64,000 nt of DNA from Austropuccinia psidii (Eukaryota > Basidiomycota > Pucciniomycetes > Pucciniales > Sphaerophragmiaceae), in the NCBI GenBank assembly GCA_023105745.1, contig JALGQZ010000001.1, positions 52,547,162 to 52,611,161 of the forward strand. The letters are read 5' to 3'. How positions within the stretch are numbered: position 1 is the first letter of the stretch; the number at the start of each line of letters is the position of its first letter. The notes under the pieces were generated by a model. It did no database searches and was not told where the DNA came from. It saw nothing but the letters and a program-made list of their open reading frames with translations. Below are positions 10,653-22,641 of this stretch, one piece after another. The translations under genes were made by a program, and so were the position numbers.

Positions 10653-12572
10653 TGTAAGATGTGACTATGAAACTGATGATAATATTACTATTAATCAACA
10701 GTACTATGTCTGTTCTTATGAAATATAATAATAAAAATTATTATAACCACAATTAAATAATTATAAAATTATTTCTTTCACGTGTTATACACTACTAGTG
10801 ATTATAACAGTGAGTAGTAATTGTCTACAAGAATCAATTACAAGAAGAATTTAATAATAAAAACTTCTTTTATCAAAATAATAAAATTATTTTAATATAT
10901 AATTATCTTTTACAAGAATAATTATAAAGATAATTCTTGAAGAAAACTATTACTAGAGAAAAACTTTAAGAATTAAAGATAAAAGACTCACTAATACTCC
11001 AAAGAGCTTATTGATAATAAAAGTAGAGAAATTTGACGTGGAATTGTGGATTTAAGGGATCAAAAGGATTTATAACAGTATTACAACAATATATAGTTGG
11101 ATTCTATGATTTCAAGTCTTTCTGATTGATTCTGAAAGATTTAAAACACTTAAGAATAGCTGTAACTAATACTTACTTGTTGGTAATAATGATTTAATAA
11201 ATTGATAAGATGATTTTTGGAAAAAACAGCAAGAGAAGGCCTCTTTTAAGTCAACAACAGCTCACAGAGGCGTGCCATGGAGAAAACTGAAAAACCAGTG
11301 AGTGAGAAAACAATAAACCTTTTTGGATTATTGATTGCATCATCAGTTGTCACGTAAGATTATCATAATTACTTAATTGATGCTTTTACGTGACTACCAA
11401 CCCCAATATGGTTAAGAATAAAAGGAGTAACACTTGTAAATCTTCTTTTATTCTAAAATAATCATTGATTTCTCAAAGTTATCAATGTTATTGCCAATTT
11501 CATCACAGGTTGTAATTACTGTGAATTTTTGAAGATTCAGTGTTTCATGTAGAATAACCAAAAATGGACTGTAAGTAAAATTTTGAATTTTACTAGTAAA
11601 ACTGTAATTCTTTTTGGTTGTATCATAGATAATACAGTTCTCTTTTAGTCCTGAAAGTTTCAGAAGGATTCATTAGGAATTGTATTTTTAATGAATTTTT
11701 GAAGTTTTTACCTTATTTCTACGTAGAATTGCAAATAGCAGTGTTTTGCTGGTTGCTATGAGGTAAATCAATGAATATGGGTCCCAAAAGGGTTTTAATT
11801 ACTCTTTTGGGGTTTATCCATGGAAAGTCATTAGTAATTGGCATGGTTACAGGAGTGTAAGTAGCTCATTACCTCCTTGGCACGTCAAAATAGCAGGTTA
11901 TTTGCTATTTTCTGGTGTTTTACAGTAGTTGTAACTTGGTAACCAAGTTCCCAAAGAGTTTTAGTTTACCAATTAGGCCAAGATGAGCCATGGATCCATG
12001 CTCTGGAGCTATCCACGCCTCTGAGGCCTCAGAAGTTGGGTACCCTGGCTCTCTTTGATGTCTTTTGTCCCCCTTGCCTATTTTTTACGTTAAAATAGTA
12101 ATTTAAGCTTAAAGTGAGATATCCACTATGGGTGTACCAAAAGTCCATGTAAGAATACCATGATATTAAGTGCTCAAAACATGCATAACACTATTCTTAG
12201 TGTATATGTAACATGGGATTTCTCACTTTCCCATTATTTTGGCTAAAAATCAAGAAAAACAAAAATTTTCACGGATCTTTTATGTGGTATTAATGATGTG
12301 GTATTGAATTATTTTCCATTTTACCACCTCAAATACTTAAATTGAGCTTATTCACTCTATGGAGCTACCCTAAGTGAATTTTTGTGTAGAATCCAAATCT
12401 GGTCTTAAATCCATGGATTTACTTACTCAATAAAAAGTTATTCATCTTTTCTGAAATTGAAAATGATGAATTTTGGATATATGCATGACTTATGAGTTGT
12501 GCATAATTCAAAATTTCTTTTTAAGATAATTGTGGCCTATTTGGGTATGTAAAATATACCTCAAGGCTCACA
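10653..12572 (-). repeat. Element C 3' LTR
   Basis: In element sense it starts tgtgagcc and ends atcttaca. It matches 19013-20918 closely. It is followed on the plus strand by ttccctcccacc, the complement of the polypurine tract. Confidence 0.95.
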
Positions 12573-12590
12573 TTCCCTCCCACCAAAAAA
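12573..12590 (-). other. Element C polypurine tract
   Basis: On the minus strand ggtgggaggga directly precedes the 3' LTR, the expected place for the plus-strand DNA primer. The same tract is found beside the LTR of element D (63709-63726). Between this tract and the gag-pol stop at 12701 there is only untranslated sequence. Confidence 0.8.
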
Positions 12591-12700
12591 TAAAATTGTA
12601 CTACAAGTATATTAGTGATAAAAGAATAAGGCCCCAAAGGGGGTTAATGTCCACTGTCCAACCTCTTCACATTACTCAGATCAAGTAATTTAAAGCACAT

Positions 12701-15700
12701 TTATAGACATATTAAGGCTTGTGGCCTTCTTTCATGTCTAAATCTTCTCAAGAGTTTATCTGAGTCAGGTATTTCTGATTCTGCCATCCATTCATCTTCA
12801 TGTACTGGATTTCTATATCTGACAAGATATTCTCTTTGATTTTTACCCCTAAGTCTCCTTTCTTTAATGACTTTCTTTATCTTTTTGTCTTCATTCTGTT
12901 CCCCAGGTGGTACAGTTAAAGGAGTTGGGTTCCTTAAAGGAAACAATTCTTTATCAGCTGGTTGATAAGGCTTTATCAAGCTAACTGGAAATGTGGGGTG
13001 TTTATTTTCCAATTCACCACTCAATTCCACTTGCACTGCATTGGTTCCATGTAAGGCAACAATAACAAAAGGTCCTACATAAGAATCTTTAAGTTTCTTT
13101 GGGCCTTTGATATTATTAAAATTCAAGGTTGAAACTAAAACTAAGTCCCCTACTTTGAAGTCTGGTACTTTATGACTCTTGTCCCACTTCTGTTTTGCAT
13201 AATCAAAAGCATCATCCATACTTTGTTTTGCATGATGTTTTACTTTATCAAGCATTATCTTGAAGCTGAAAGCTGTAGGATGAATGTCAATCAAGTCTTT
13301 CCTCAGTGTGTCTGCTGGGAGTCTTGGATTCCATCCTTTCTCTAACATAGCAGGAGTTTGTCCTGTGAAAGAATGGACTGATGTCTTGTATGCCAATTCT
13401 AATGCAGGTATCAGAGTGCACCAGTCATGGGTAAAGCCATCTGAGTCTTTGAATTCTAATCCATAAGCACAGAATCTCCTGATCATGTCTTCTAAAGTTT
13501 GAATCATCCTCTCTGCTAGCCCATCTGTTTGAGGGTGATATGCTGTAGAGAATGATAACTTAGTCCCAAACAATCTATGAAGATTGGTCCAAAGTGCAGA
13601 TGTGAATTTGGGATCTCTGTCACTTATGATATTCTTAAATAATCCTGTATTAGAAATAACTCTACTCCATAAAAGAAGAGCTGTATCCATAGCAGTGTCA
13701 TCTTTATGACATGGTAAGAATATGGGAGTTTTGCTATATCTGTCTACAATGACTAAGCAAGCATTATAACTTTTGTCACCACTTGGAGGAAGTGCTGTGA
13801 CCCAATCCATGTGAACAACTTCCCAAGGGGATTTTGGTTCTTGAATATGGATCATCAATCCAAATTTCTTGCCTGTACTCCTGTTTGCTTTTTGGCATCT
13901 ATCACAGGTATGGCAATACTCAATGGTTTCTTTTCTCCAAGATGGCCACCATGCACAGTTCTTCACTTTTTCAAGTGTTCTGTCTTCTGATAGGTGTCCA
14001 GAGTAAATACTATCATGGCATGCATGAAGAATGGTATTGATAAGCAATCTACTACACAGTGTCATCACACAAGAATGTTTTGTTCTATGGTAAATAATCC
14101 CATCAAACAAGTGAAATCTTCCCTCAGAATAGGAATTTTTCCAAACTTCATCTAGTGCATTAACCAAAGATGTGTCTTTGCAGTCTTTATCCAATAAAGA
14201 AGTCAAGATATGGAAATTCTTGTCTTGTTTATAAGACTCTCTGACCTCTTCAAAGAATTCAGTCCCAATATCAGTTATGTTAATTCCTTCAATTGGAATC
14301 TGTGGTTCAGCTTCCAAAGGTACATAAGCTGGGTTATCAGGAGTGTTGGCTAAAGCCCATCTACTAAGTCCATCAGCATTCTTGTGAATGTTTCCTGCTT
14401 TATGAACTATAGTCATTTTTCCTCTATATTCTTGAATAGCTATTTGCCATCTCAACATATGTCTGTTGGGAGTTTTCATGTTAAGGAGTGATTTCACAGC
14501 ATTACAGTCAGTTATCACTTCAAAAACACTGCCATCAAGGTAATAGTGTAATTTCTCAAGTGCCCATACCAAACATAAGCACTCCATTTGGCTTGCACCA
14601 TATCTGGCTTCTGTTGGTTTGATTTGCCTTGAGATATAGCAAACTGGTCCTTCTGTAGGTTTGTCATCAATAATTTGGACTTGATGTAGGGCTGCCCCTA
14701 ATCCATCTCCACATGCATCAATGTACAACTTAAAAGGAATATTCCAGTCAGGCATGAGGAGTAAAGGTGCTTCTGTAAGGGCTTTCTTTATCTTCTCATA
14801 AGCTTTAATTCTTTCCTGTGTCATCTCAAATACAGTCTGTTGATCACAGATTCTATAGAGTGACTTGGCTAGAATTGCAAAATCTTTCAAGTGTTGCCTA
14901 TAGTAACTAGCAAATCCAAGGAAAGACATTATTTCTTTTTTATTCTGGGGTATTGGCTTAAGTAACACTGCTGCCACTTTATTTTTGTCAATACTCAAGC
15001 TCAAACCAGAAACAACATGTCCTAATGCTTTGAGTTCTTCAAAACAAAAATTGCATTTCTTAAGTGAAATTTTCATGTTCACTTCTGCAACTTTATGAAG
15101 TACTCTTGCAAGTCTTCCAAGGTGCAAAGACCATGAGTCAGAACATATAATAATATCATCAATAGAAATGATAAGCCATCCTTCAGACAATTCTGTGGGG
15201 AAGATGGTATTCATCATTCTTTGATAATGAGATGGAGCATTTTTAATGCCAAATGGCATTCTAAGATACTCATAAATACCACAGTGAGTGATAATTCTAA
15301 GTAATTTCCTAGCTCTAGGCGTCAAAACATTCTGATGGAAGCCTTTCAATGCATCCATTGATGTTATATACTTGGCTTTAGACAATTGAGTCAAGGTTTC
15401 TTGGATTCTAGGGATTGGATACCTATCTGGAACTGTGTAGGTATTCAAAGCTCTAAAATCTCCAACCATTCTTGACTTGTCATTATGCCAAGCAATGATA
15501 ACAGGTGTTGTCACTTCAACCTCCTCATTATGGCCTACTTTCCTTAGTACACCAAGTTGCATCAACTCTTGGATATGTTTTTCCAAGGCTTCTCTAGCTC
15601 TGGGACTGGCTGGATAAGCTGGTCTTCTAAGTACTGGAGGATATGGTCTATCAATATTAAGAGTAATATCAATTTCATGTCCTCTTATAGCACCTAATGG

Positions 15701-18421
15701 TTCATTATCAGATGCAAATGCATTATTGTATGTATATAATACATCAATGAGTTCATTCCTCATCTTTGGTGACAATGATGGATTAATTTGTGCTTCAGCA
15801 AGTTGTTTAGACACAAATTCATCTCTGTGAGTATCTTTGACAGAAGATACTACAGATATCTGTTTTGGCATATTGGAGATGGCAAATTTCTGCCTTTTGT
15901 TATCTCCAATTGTGAAATATCTGTCTTTATGGTTATTTATATCAATACCATAAATATTCAAGTAATCATTTCCAAGAATGATGTGCTGAGATGTGCAATT
16001 ATCCATTACTACAATCTCAGTTTTCATTCTTACACTTCCTGCTGGATGTGGGAATACAATATTAGTGTCCAATATGCCCAAGGGGTACATATTGTTACTG
16101 GCACTACTGAATTGTACACCTTCTATTAGTAATAGATGGTCTTTCCATTCAGGAAGTATAATTTGGAGATAATCTTTGCCAATACATGTGCAAAATGCTC
16201 CTGTATCCAAATTTACTTTGGCTTCAATATCACTCATCAGAACTGATGTGATACAGGATGCTCCAGCAGTATAACCCTTTCCTCTAGCAGGTTTAGTTTT
16301 ATACATTCTGGCATCTTGGATATTGATCAGGTTGCAGCAATCCTCACTGTACTGTGGCAAGTGGGTATGGACTTCTGTGACCTCAAAGAAAGCTGAAATG
16401 TTCTCAATGGGATAGTCCTCCATTGGTGTATCTTCAGAGACTTCAGAATCTTGATCAGACTCTTCTTTATCTTCAGTACACTGAATTTCTTCAATGATTT
16501 GAACTTCATTGATCTTTGTCTTCTTAGGGCAAGTGTTGGCCAAATGTGAAGTACTTCCACATTTATGACACTTCAAGACAGGTCTTTCTGGTCTTCTTTC
16601 CTCTCTAGGAATCTTTGTGACTATTTTGGACTCTATTGGGTTTCTAATCCAAGTCTTACCAATTCTTGTTCTGGTAATGATATCTTCCATAGCATTAATG
16701 TAGTCCTCTGTTGAACAGGGCTCTACACATCTGCTTTTGATAGCATGTTCCAGTTCTCCTCCACACTTTCTTAATATTTTCATATTAATCATAGTGTCAG
16801 ACATATCTGGGTGTAAAGCAGATAATCTGTCTTTTTGTTTGAAGAACCAAGTAAGTGGTTTGTCTTTTTCTGAGTTAAAAATGGCACTTTCAAAAGCATT
16901 CTCCATTTTAAACCTCCAAGAATTATTGGCCCATTTGGTAATCACTTCAGATTTCCACCAAGACCAGTCATGTCTTCCATGATCTATTCTCATCTTGTAA
17001 TACCATTTCTTTGCAGTCTTGGTAAACAAACAATGTAATTTTCCTACTATGATTTCATCAGGTATATTAAAGTCTTCTTGCAACATATCAATAGTCCTGA
17101 TGAATTCAATATGGTTGTATTCTCCTTCACCAGAGAATGTTGGCCATTCTTCTAATTTTGGAATATCCTTTGCAGAAATAACATTTTCTCCTAAGAATGG
17201 AGTCAAACTCTCTTTAACAGAAAGTTTTTCTTCAGTCAAAGGTGTAGAATGCCTTGGCATATGTGGTTCATGATTCTTATGAATTTGCTCCACACTTGCA
17301 ATTATTTCATTCTTTAATTTCTGTCTCTCACTATCACTTTTTGCTAAATGTATAGCAAATTGATTGGTGTTCTTAACTATTTGTAAGACATGGTCTTCAA
17401 GAGTTTTAAGTCTATCATTTACTTTAAAAATGGAAGGATCCTCTGTGTCATCATTTTGACATTGGTTCTCAATTCTATCACAAGCATTGCTAATTGACTC
17501 AAGGGTGACAGTTGTCAATTGACACCATTCAGAATGTTGTTTGTCATTTTTCTTTAAATCATAGATGTCTAATGTAATTTGCTTCAACTTCGACTCAAGT
17601 TTGCCAATTTCTACACTAATACTTCTATGTACATCATTTATTTGCGTGGAAAAGTCCTGTTCATCCTTTCCTGCTCCTTGGCTGTGAATTCCATAAGAGT
17701 TCTGGCCATATTGAAGACACTGTCCACTGCTGAAGGCTCCAATCTGGGGATCCTGTACCCTTGTGGGTAAGGTCTGTGCCAATTGGCTTTGCCTTTGCCC
17801 TTGCCTTGATGGTTCTTGGGACCTCTCTGTTTCTTTTGAGGTCCTTTGGGCTTGTCCTTGGATGCTTCTGGAGCTGGTTTGGAGCTGGTAGATGCCACTG
17901 GTGCCTCTGTCTCCAAAGTTGGAGTCATTTCCAACTCTTTCTTCTGGTCTATGGATAAAAGACTCTGGTTCTTCAACCAATTCCTCATCTTTTTGACCTT
18001 GTCTTTGCAAGACAGGGGGCTCCAACCTCCTAAGAGTTCTATGGTCTTCTCCTGACCCAGAAAGCTCTTGATGTGTAAGTAGGAGTTCATGGCCCCCTGC
18101 CAAAGGCTTGGGCAGATTTCCCACTCCTCTTCTTTCGCTGCTCTGAACCAATTTTTTTACTGGCTCTGATATATTTCTATTGCTGCCACTTGAAAATGGT
18201 TCAGCCCTGGAAATATTATCATAAATTAGTTCAGGCTCAGAATTCACGTCAAAATCTGTTGGTACAGACCTTGGGGAATGGGGGGCAACTCTGGCATCCT
18301 CCAAATGTGTCTTTCTTGTGGAAGACTTGGCACTTCTGGATTTGGTCTTGCCTCTTCCTTGTCCACATCCATCTGGCTGGACTGAATAGTTGCTTCCATT
18401 TCTGGTATGCACCATTTTCAC
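12701..18421 (-). CDS. gag-pol: Element C Gag-Pol polyprotein, single frame
   Basis: A 1906-codon ORF without stops. The N-terminal 400 residues are low-complexity and partly coiled-coil. Gag domain about 420-600; zinc knuckle [14 protein letters not shown] near 615; protease LDTGAFCT near 735; RT with GDFRALNTY and [11 protein letters not shown] near 1087, where Ser replaces the usual Tyr of YxDD; RNase H with [13 protein letters not shown] near 1235; integrase HHCC near 1467-1513; and DDE in HMDWVT (about 1541), ISDRDPKF (about 1603) and LAERMIQ (about 1639). A chromo-like C-terminal region at about 1845-1895 ends in [15 protein letters not shown]. Gag and Pol are fused in one frame, unlike element B. 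The first two Met codons are at 18421 and 18415. Splicing may add an upstream exon. Confidence 0.93.
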   Translation of the reverse strand: MKMVHTRNGSNYSVQPDGCGQGRGKTKSRSAKSSTRKTHLEDARVAPHSPRSVPTDFDVNSEPELIYDNISRAEPFSSGSNRNISEPVKKLVQSSERRGVGNLPKPLAGGHELLLTHQELSGSGEDHRTLRRLEPPVLQRQGQKDEELVEEPESFIHRPEERVGNDSNFGDRGTSGIYQLQTSSRSIQGQAQRTSKETERSQEPSRQGQRQSQLAQTLPTRVQDPQIGAFSSGQCLQYGQNSYGIHSQGAGKDEQDFSTQINDVHRSISVEIGKLESKLKQITLDIYDLKKNDKQHSEWCQLTTVTLESISNACDRIENQCQNDDTEDPSIFKVNDRLKTLEDHVLQIVKNTNQFAIHLAKSDSERQKLKNEIIASVEQIHKNHEPHMPRHSTPLTEEKLSVKESLTPFLGENVISAKDIPKLEEWPTFSGEGEYNHIEFIRTIDMLQEDFNIPDEIIVGKLHCLFTKTAKKWYYKMRIDHGRHDWSWWKSEVITKWANNSWRFKMENAFESAIFNSEKDKPLTWFFKQKDRLSALHPDMSDTMINMKILRKCGGELEHAIKSRCVEPCSTEDYINAMEDIITRTRIGKTWIRNPIESKIVTKIPREERRPERPVLKCHKCGSTSHLANTCPKKTKINEVQIIEEIQCTEDKEESDQDSEVSEDTPMEDYPIENISAFFEVTEVHTHLPQYSEDCCNLINIQDARMYKTKPARGKGYTAGASCITSVLMSDIEAKVNLDTGAFCTCIGKDYLQIILPEWKDHLLLIEGVQFSSASNNMYPLGILDTNIVFPHPAGSVRMKTEIVVMDNCTSQHIILGNDYLNIYGIDINNHKDRYFTIGDNKRQKFAISNMPKQISVVSSVKDTHRDEFVSKQLAEAQINPSLSPKMRNELIDVLYTYNNAFASDNEPLGAIRGHEIDITLNIDRPYPPVLRRPAYPASPRAREALEKHIQELMQLGVLRKVGHNEEVEVTTPVIIAWHNDKSRMVGDFRALNTYTVPDRYPIPRIQETLTQLSKAKYITSMDALKGFHQNVLTPRARKLLRIITHCGIYEYLRMPFGIKNAPSHYQRMMNTIFPTELSEGWLIISIDDIIICSDSWSLHLGRLARVLHKVAEVNMKISLKKCNFCFEELKALGHVVSGLSLSIDKNKVAAVLLKPIPQNKKEIMSFLGFASYYRQHLKDFAILAKSLYRICDQQTVFEMTQERIKAYEKIKKALTEAPLLLMPDWNIPFKLYIDACGDGLGAALHQVQIIDDKPTEGPVCYISRQIKPTEARYGASQMECLCLVWALEKLHYYLDGSVFEVITDCNAVKSLLNMKTPNRHMLRWQIAIQEYRGKMTIVHKAGNIHKNADGLSRWALANTPDNPAYVPLEAEPQIPIEGINITDIGTEFFEEVRESYKQDKNFHILTSLLDKDCKDTSLVNALDEVWKNSYSEGRFHLFDGIIYHRTKHSCVMTLCSRLLINTILHACHDSIYSGHLSEDRTLEKVKNCAWWPSWRKETIEYCHTCDRCQKANRSTGKKFGLMIHIQEPKSPWEVVHMDWVTALPPSGDKSYNACLVIVDRYSKTPIFLPCHKDDTAMDTALLLWSRVISNTGLFKNIISDRDPKFTSALWTNLHRLFGTKLSFSTAYHPQTDGLAERMIQTLEDMIRRFCAYGLEFKDSDGFTHDWCTLIPALELAYKTSVHSFTGQTPAMLEKGWNPRLPADTLRKDLIDIHPTAFSFKIMLDKVKHHAKQSMDDAFDYAKQKWDKSHKVPDFKVGDLVLVSTLNFNNIKGPKKLKDSYVGPFVIVALHGTNAVQVELSGELENKHPTFPVSLIKPYQPADKELFPLRNPTPLTVPPGEQNEDKKIKKVIKERRLRGKNQREYLVRYRNPVHEDEWMAESEIPDSDKLLRRFRHERRPQALICL

Positions 18422-18656
18422 GTCAATTTAAAGATAAAAGGTGAAAATATAAGATAAAATACACACCTTTTGGTGGTAATTTAGCTTTTTCTGAGTTAAA
18501 TAAGGTGCCTCTTTTAGCAATTTGCACCTCAATACTGTCTTCAGATTCTGCTTCTGAAGATTCTGGACTAGTGATATATCTTTTACTGAGTCTGTTGCCA
18601 GCTGCACAGTATTTGATTAAAGACACTAAAAAGAAATTATAAAAGAGAAAAATCAT
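18402..18656 (-). other. Possible spliced upstream gag exon of element C
   Basis: Just upstream of the gag start, the minus strand holds a 77-codon frame with a plausible acidic segment (ITSPESSEAESEDSIEV). A GT at 18462 and an AG ending at 18402 would remove a 61-nt intron, the usual size in this window, and join this frame in phase to gag at the Asn-Gly-Ser following the present start. The intron has an attgac branch-like motif. A ctttttag at about 18615-18622 could be a further acceptor. This is inference: unspliced translation from 18421 works as well. Confidence 0.4.
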
Positions 18657-18994
18657 TTTTTATACTTTTTAAAATATTTTCAAAGATTTTTTATAAGTTT
18701 TATATTTTTTAATATTAAAAAAAATTATTCTTTTTAAAGAAAAAAATTAAAATTTAAGATTTTGAATGAAAATTAATTCATAGTAACTCAAAGAATAATT
18801 TTATAAGTTTTTGGATGTGAAAAAGCCACGTGTAAAAACAGTATAAAATTAAACCAAATTCCTCAATGAAAAAGATTTCCAAAACAATTTCAAAAATAAC
18901 AATTATTTTAACTTTAAAATGAAAGAAAAAAATATTAAATTAATATATTTTAGAGCTTAAAAATATATTAATTAAGGGTACAAGGTTCAAAAAA

Positions 18995-19010
18995 CACGGC
19001 CAGGCCCCCA
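18995..19010 (-). other. Candidate tRNA primer-binding site of element C
   Basis: On the minus strand, two bases after the 5' LTR, the sequence tgggggcctggccgtg begins with TGG, the complement of a tRNA CCA end. I could not assign the tRNA. Confidence 0.55.
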
Positions 19011-19012
19011 AA

Positions 19013-20918
19013 TGTAAGATGTGACTATGAAACTGATGATAATATTACTATTAATCAACAGTACTATGTCTGTTCTTATGAAATATAATAATAAAAATTA
19101 TTATAACCACAATTGAATAATTATAAAATTATTTCTTTCACGTGTTATACACTACTAGTGATTATAACAGTGAGCAGTAATTGTCTACAAGAATCAATTA
19201 CAAGAAGAATTTAATAATAAAAACTTCTTTTATTAAAATAATAAAATTATTTTAATATATAATTATCTTTTACAAGAATAATTATAAAGATAATTCTTGA
19301 AGAAAACTATCACTAGAGAAAAACTTTAAGAATTAAAGATAAAAGACTCACTAATACTCCAAAGAACTTATTGATAATAAAAGTAGAGAAATTTGACCTG
19401 GAATTATGGATTTAAGGGATCAAAAGGATCAATAACAGTATTACAACAATATATAGTTGGATTCTATGATTTCACGTCTTTCTGATTGATTCTGAAATAT
19501 TTAAAACACTTAAGAATAGCTGTAACTAATACTTACTTGTTGGTAATAATGATTTAATAAATTGATAAGATGATTTTTGGAAAAAACAGCAAGAGAAGGC
19601 CTCTTTTAAGTCAACAACAGCTCACAGAGGCGTGCCATGGAGCAAACTGAAAAAACAGTGAGTGAGAAAACAATAAACCTTTTTGGATTATTGATTGCAT
19701 CATCAGTTGTCATGTAAGATTATCATAATTACTTAATTGATGCTTTTACGTGACTACCAACCCCAATATGGTTAAGAATAAAAGGAGTAACACTTGTAAA
19801 TCTTCTTTTATTCTAAAATAATCATTGATTTCTCAAAGTTATCAATGTTATTGCCAATTTCATCACAGGTTGTAATTACTGTGAATTTTTGAAGATTCAG
19901 TGTTTCATGTAGAATAACCAAAAATGGACTGTAAGTAAAATTTTGAATTTTACTAGTAAAACTGTAATTCTTTTTGGTTTTACCATATATAATACAGTTC
20001 TCTTTTAGTCCTGAAAGTTTCAGAAGGATTCATTAGGAATTGTATTTTTAATGAATTTTTGAAGTTTTTACCTTATTTCTACGTAGAATTGCAAATAGCA
20101 GTGTTTTGCTGGTTGCTATGAGGTAAATCAATGAATATGGGTCCCAAAAGGGTTTTAATTACTCTTTTGGGGTTTATCCATGGAAAGTCATTAGTAATTG
20201 ACATGGTTACAGGAGTGTAAGTAGCTCATTACCTCCTTGGCACGTCAAAATAGCAGGTTATTTGCTATTTTCTGGTGTTTTACAGTAGTTGTAACTTGGT
20301 AACCAAGTTCCCAAAGAGTTTTAGTTTACCAATTAGGCCAAGATGAGCCATGGATCCATGCTCTGGAGCTATCCACGCCTCTGAGGCCTCAGAAGTTGGG
20401 TACCCTGGCTCTCTTTGATGTCTTTTGTCCCCCTTGCCTATTTTTTACGTCAAAATAGTAATTTAAGCTTAAAGTGAGATATCCGCTATGGGTGTACCAA
20501 AAGTCCATGTAAGAATACCATGATATTAAGTGCTCAAGACATGCATAACACTATTCTCAGTGTATATGTAACATGGGATTTCTCACTTTCCCATTATTTT
20601 GGCTAAAAATCAAGAAAAACAAAAATTTTCACGGATCTTTTATGTGGTATTGAAGTATTTTCCATTTTACCACCTCAAATACTTGAATTGAGCTTATTCA
20701 CTCTATGAAGCTACCCTAGGTGAATTTTTGTTTAGAATCCAAATCTGGTCTTAAATCCATGGATTTACTTACTCAATAAAAAGTTATTCATCTTTTCTGA
20801 AATTGAAAATGATGAATTTTGGATATATGCATGACTTATGAGTTGTGCATAATTCAAAATTTCTTTTTAAGATAATTGTGGCCTATTTGGGTATGTAAAA
20901 TATACCTCAAGGCTCACA
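19013..20918 (-). repeat. Element C 5' LTR
   Basis: Pairs with 10653-12572, but is 14 bases shorter because a taatgatgtggtat-like segment is missing near 20650. It should hold the promoter for the minus-strand transcript. Confidence 0.95.
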
Positions 20919-21867
20919 TTGGGCCACAAGTCAATCATGGCCCCCTCAAAACCTCTCAAAGTCAAGGTCCAAGGCCCCTTTGGGGGCTGGAGTCAGCATG
21001 GGGGGCCTCCCCTGCAAGTTTGGGGGAGGCCAAGTTTTTGGTGGTCCTGGACCCCACCAATGGGTCCAGGCCATAAAGGTGAAATTTATTGATTTTGGGC
21101 CATTTTAGGTCCCATGACCCCCTTGGGTCACCAGCAAATTTGGGCCCAAGGGGTCCATTTTGGTCCTGGGGGCTTCCAATAACCCCCACAGACTGCGGAC
21201 CGCGGCGTACGGTCCACGGCCCACGGACCGTAGGACCCCAAAGACTCAAAAGGGACAAAAAGGCCAGAAAATTCCCAATAACCACAATTTGGCCATAAAA
21301 GGCCATGAACCAAAATCACATCAAAAACACCCAGGACCCAAGAAAAGGCCAGAATTGGCCATGAACCACATTTCACCCCAAAGATACCAAGGATCCAAAA
21401 GAGGCCAAATTGGCCATAAATTCAAGGATCCTCAAGATCCTCCATAGAGAAGGCACCAGCCCAAAATCACTATAAGGGCTGGTTGAGGCATTTTGAAGGC
21501 CATTGGGGACAAGACCCCTCAATTCTTGTCACCATCATTTTCCTTGATTGGGCTGGCCAGATGAGTACACTTCATATACTCATATGGCACCATTTTTGGA
21601 GCACAAGAGCTCAGTGGCCATCATTTTGGGATACAACCCAAGGCCATGCCCCAAGGACATCAGTTGTTGAAATCAGAAGAACAGTTCGAAGTGGGGTATT
21701 TACTCAAAGTTAAAGAAGGGGGAAATAAATTTAATTGACAGAGAAGAGATGGAGAAGGATTTCGAGATAATGGTCAAAAGAAAAACTTTTCAAAGAAATT
21801 GTGTGGGGTAGGGAAATGCCACTCAACAATGGCAGGCTATTATGGTGTTCAGGAGCCCACCAGTTTC
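20919..21867 (+). other. Element B 3' non-coding remainder, GC-rich island
   Basis: Begins with the second ttggg of element C's target duplication. From about 20920 to 21480 it is much richer in G and C than the surroundings, with runs such as ggggggcctccc. Near 21190-21235 it has a compact inverted repeat (tacggtcc at 21208-21215 and ggaccgta at 21225-21232). No protein family is recognised in the short overlapping frames. Confidence 0.6.
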
Positions 21868-21880
21868 AAGAGGGGGATAC
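21868..21880 (+). other. Element B polypurine tract
   Basis: aagaggggga, followed by tac, directly precedes the 3' LTR. Confidence 0.8.
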
Positions 21881-22641
21881 TGTAACAACCACTCATCAGG
21901 GGTAAGGGTATTCATTCATACACCCACTCAAACACCCCAAATCAGCAGATCCAGCATTTGTATCAGCATTCAATGTCAGCAATCTTCATTCTGAACATGA
22001 ATACAGCTTGGTACCTCAATACAGCCTGTCAATACCTGTACAGGCTGGGTTCACCCAATACAGTTACAATACACCAACTTGAAACTGTATGATCACTCAA
22101 ATACACCACACCTCTTGTACAGGTTCTGTACAGCCGTACAGGACCTGTATTGGCCAGACTCAATTCAATCATCAAATATTCTCATGAAAATTCTTCCTCT
22201 GGATCAGGGCTGGTGATTCTCACATATACCAGCCCCTCTTTCTTCCCCCTGGGGACTTTTCCCCAGTTAATTAATTTAGTTTATTTATTATTTTATAATT
22301 ATTCTTATCCTTATTTTGGGTATTCTAATTATTTGATTTTAAGTTAGTCTTTGCCTTTTCTCTCTTTGCCTGTACAGTATGAGTTGGGTGGCCATATCCT
22401 TATTAACCCTTCTCTTTCCATTCTGACAGGTTGAAACAGTGGACTTGGACTTGTTTGTGGTTGGCTCTTCTATTCGTTATTCTTATTCTTTTTTGTTGCT
22501 GCTTCTTATATTCATTCTTTTAGTAATTCATCTTTAACACTCTTAAGTGTATCCTTTCTTACCACATCTTTGAGCCCTCCATAAGTGAGTCCCAGTTTAC
22601 TGAGTGCCAGGCCCTCTTCACTTCGAAGAGCCCCTGTGACA
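21881..22641 (+). repeat. Element B 3' LTR
   Basis: Matches 3265-4010 with three substitutions and an extra 15 bases (about 22356-22370) that look like a local duplication around tttgcc. Confidence 0.95.

Larger units (their letters stand above)
10653..20918 (-). mobile_element. Ty3/Gypsy element C, complete, minus strand
   Basis: LTRs at 10653-12572 and 19013-20918 read TG...CA in element sense and share about 98.5 percent identity by my count (roughly 27 substitutions and one 14-bp gap). The target duplication is ttggg (10648-10652 and 20919-20923). A purine tract flanks the 3' LTR, a candidate tRNA primer site flanks the 5' LTR, and one long gag-pol frame lies between them. It sits inside B, so it must have arrived after B. 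Copies of the same LTR family occur at 24882-26802 and 61785-63708. Confidence 0.95.
3265..22641 (+). mobile_element. Ty3/Gypsy chromovirus element B, complete with both LTRs
   Basis: Seen: LTRs of 746 bp (3265-4010) and 761 bp (21881-22641) begin TG and end CA. They differ by about three substitutions and one 15-bp insertion. A 5-bp target duplication, aggag, flanks the element (3260-3264 and 22642-22646). Gag and pol are uninterrupted and in different frames. A polypurine tract adjoins the 3' LTR. The C-terminal chromodomain places it in the chromovirus branch. Element C lies inside its 3' non-coding region. Without C the element would be about 9.1 kb. It looks recently inserted, and its coding capacity seems intact apart from the RT Tyr-to-Cys change noted under pol. 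Confidence 0.95.

Noticed and set aside
20876..21713. Overlapping frames of 65-114 codons in the GC-rich island as genes
   Set aside because: They overlap on both strands and reflect GC-rich, stop-poor sequence; none has a recognisable domain.
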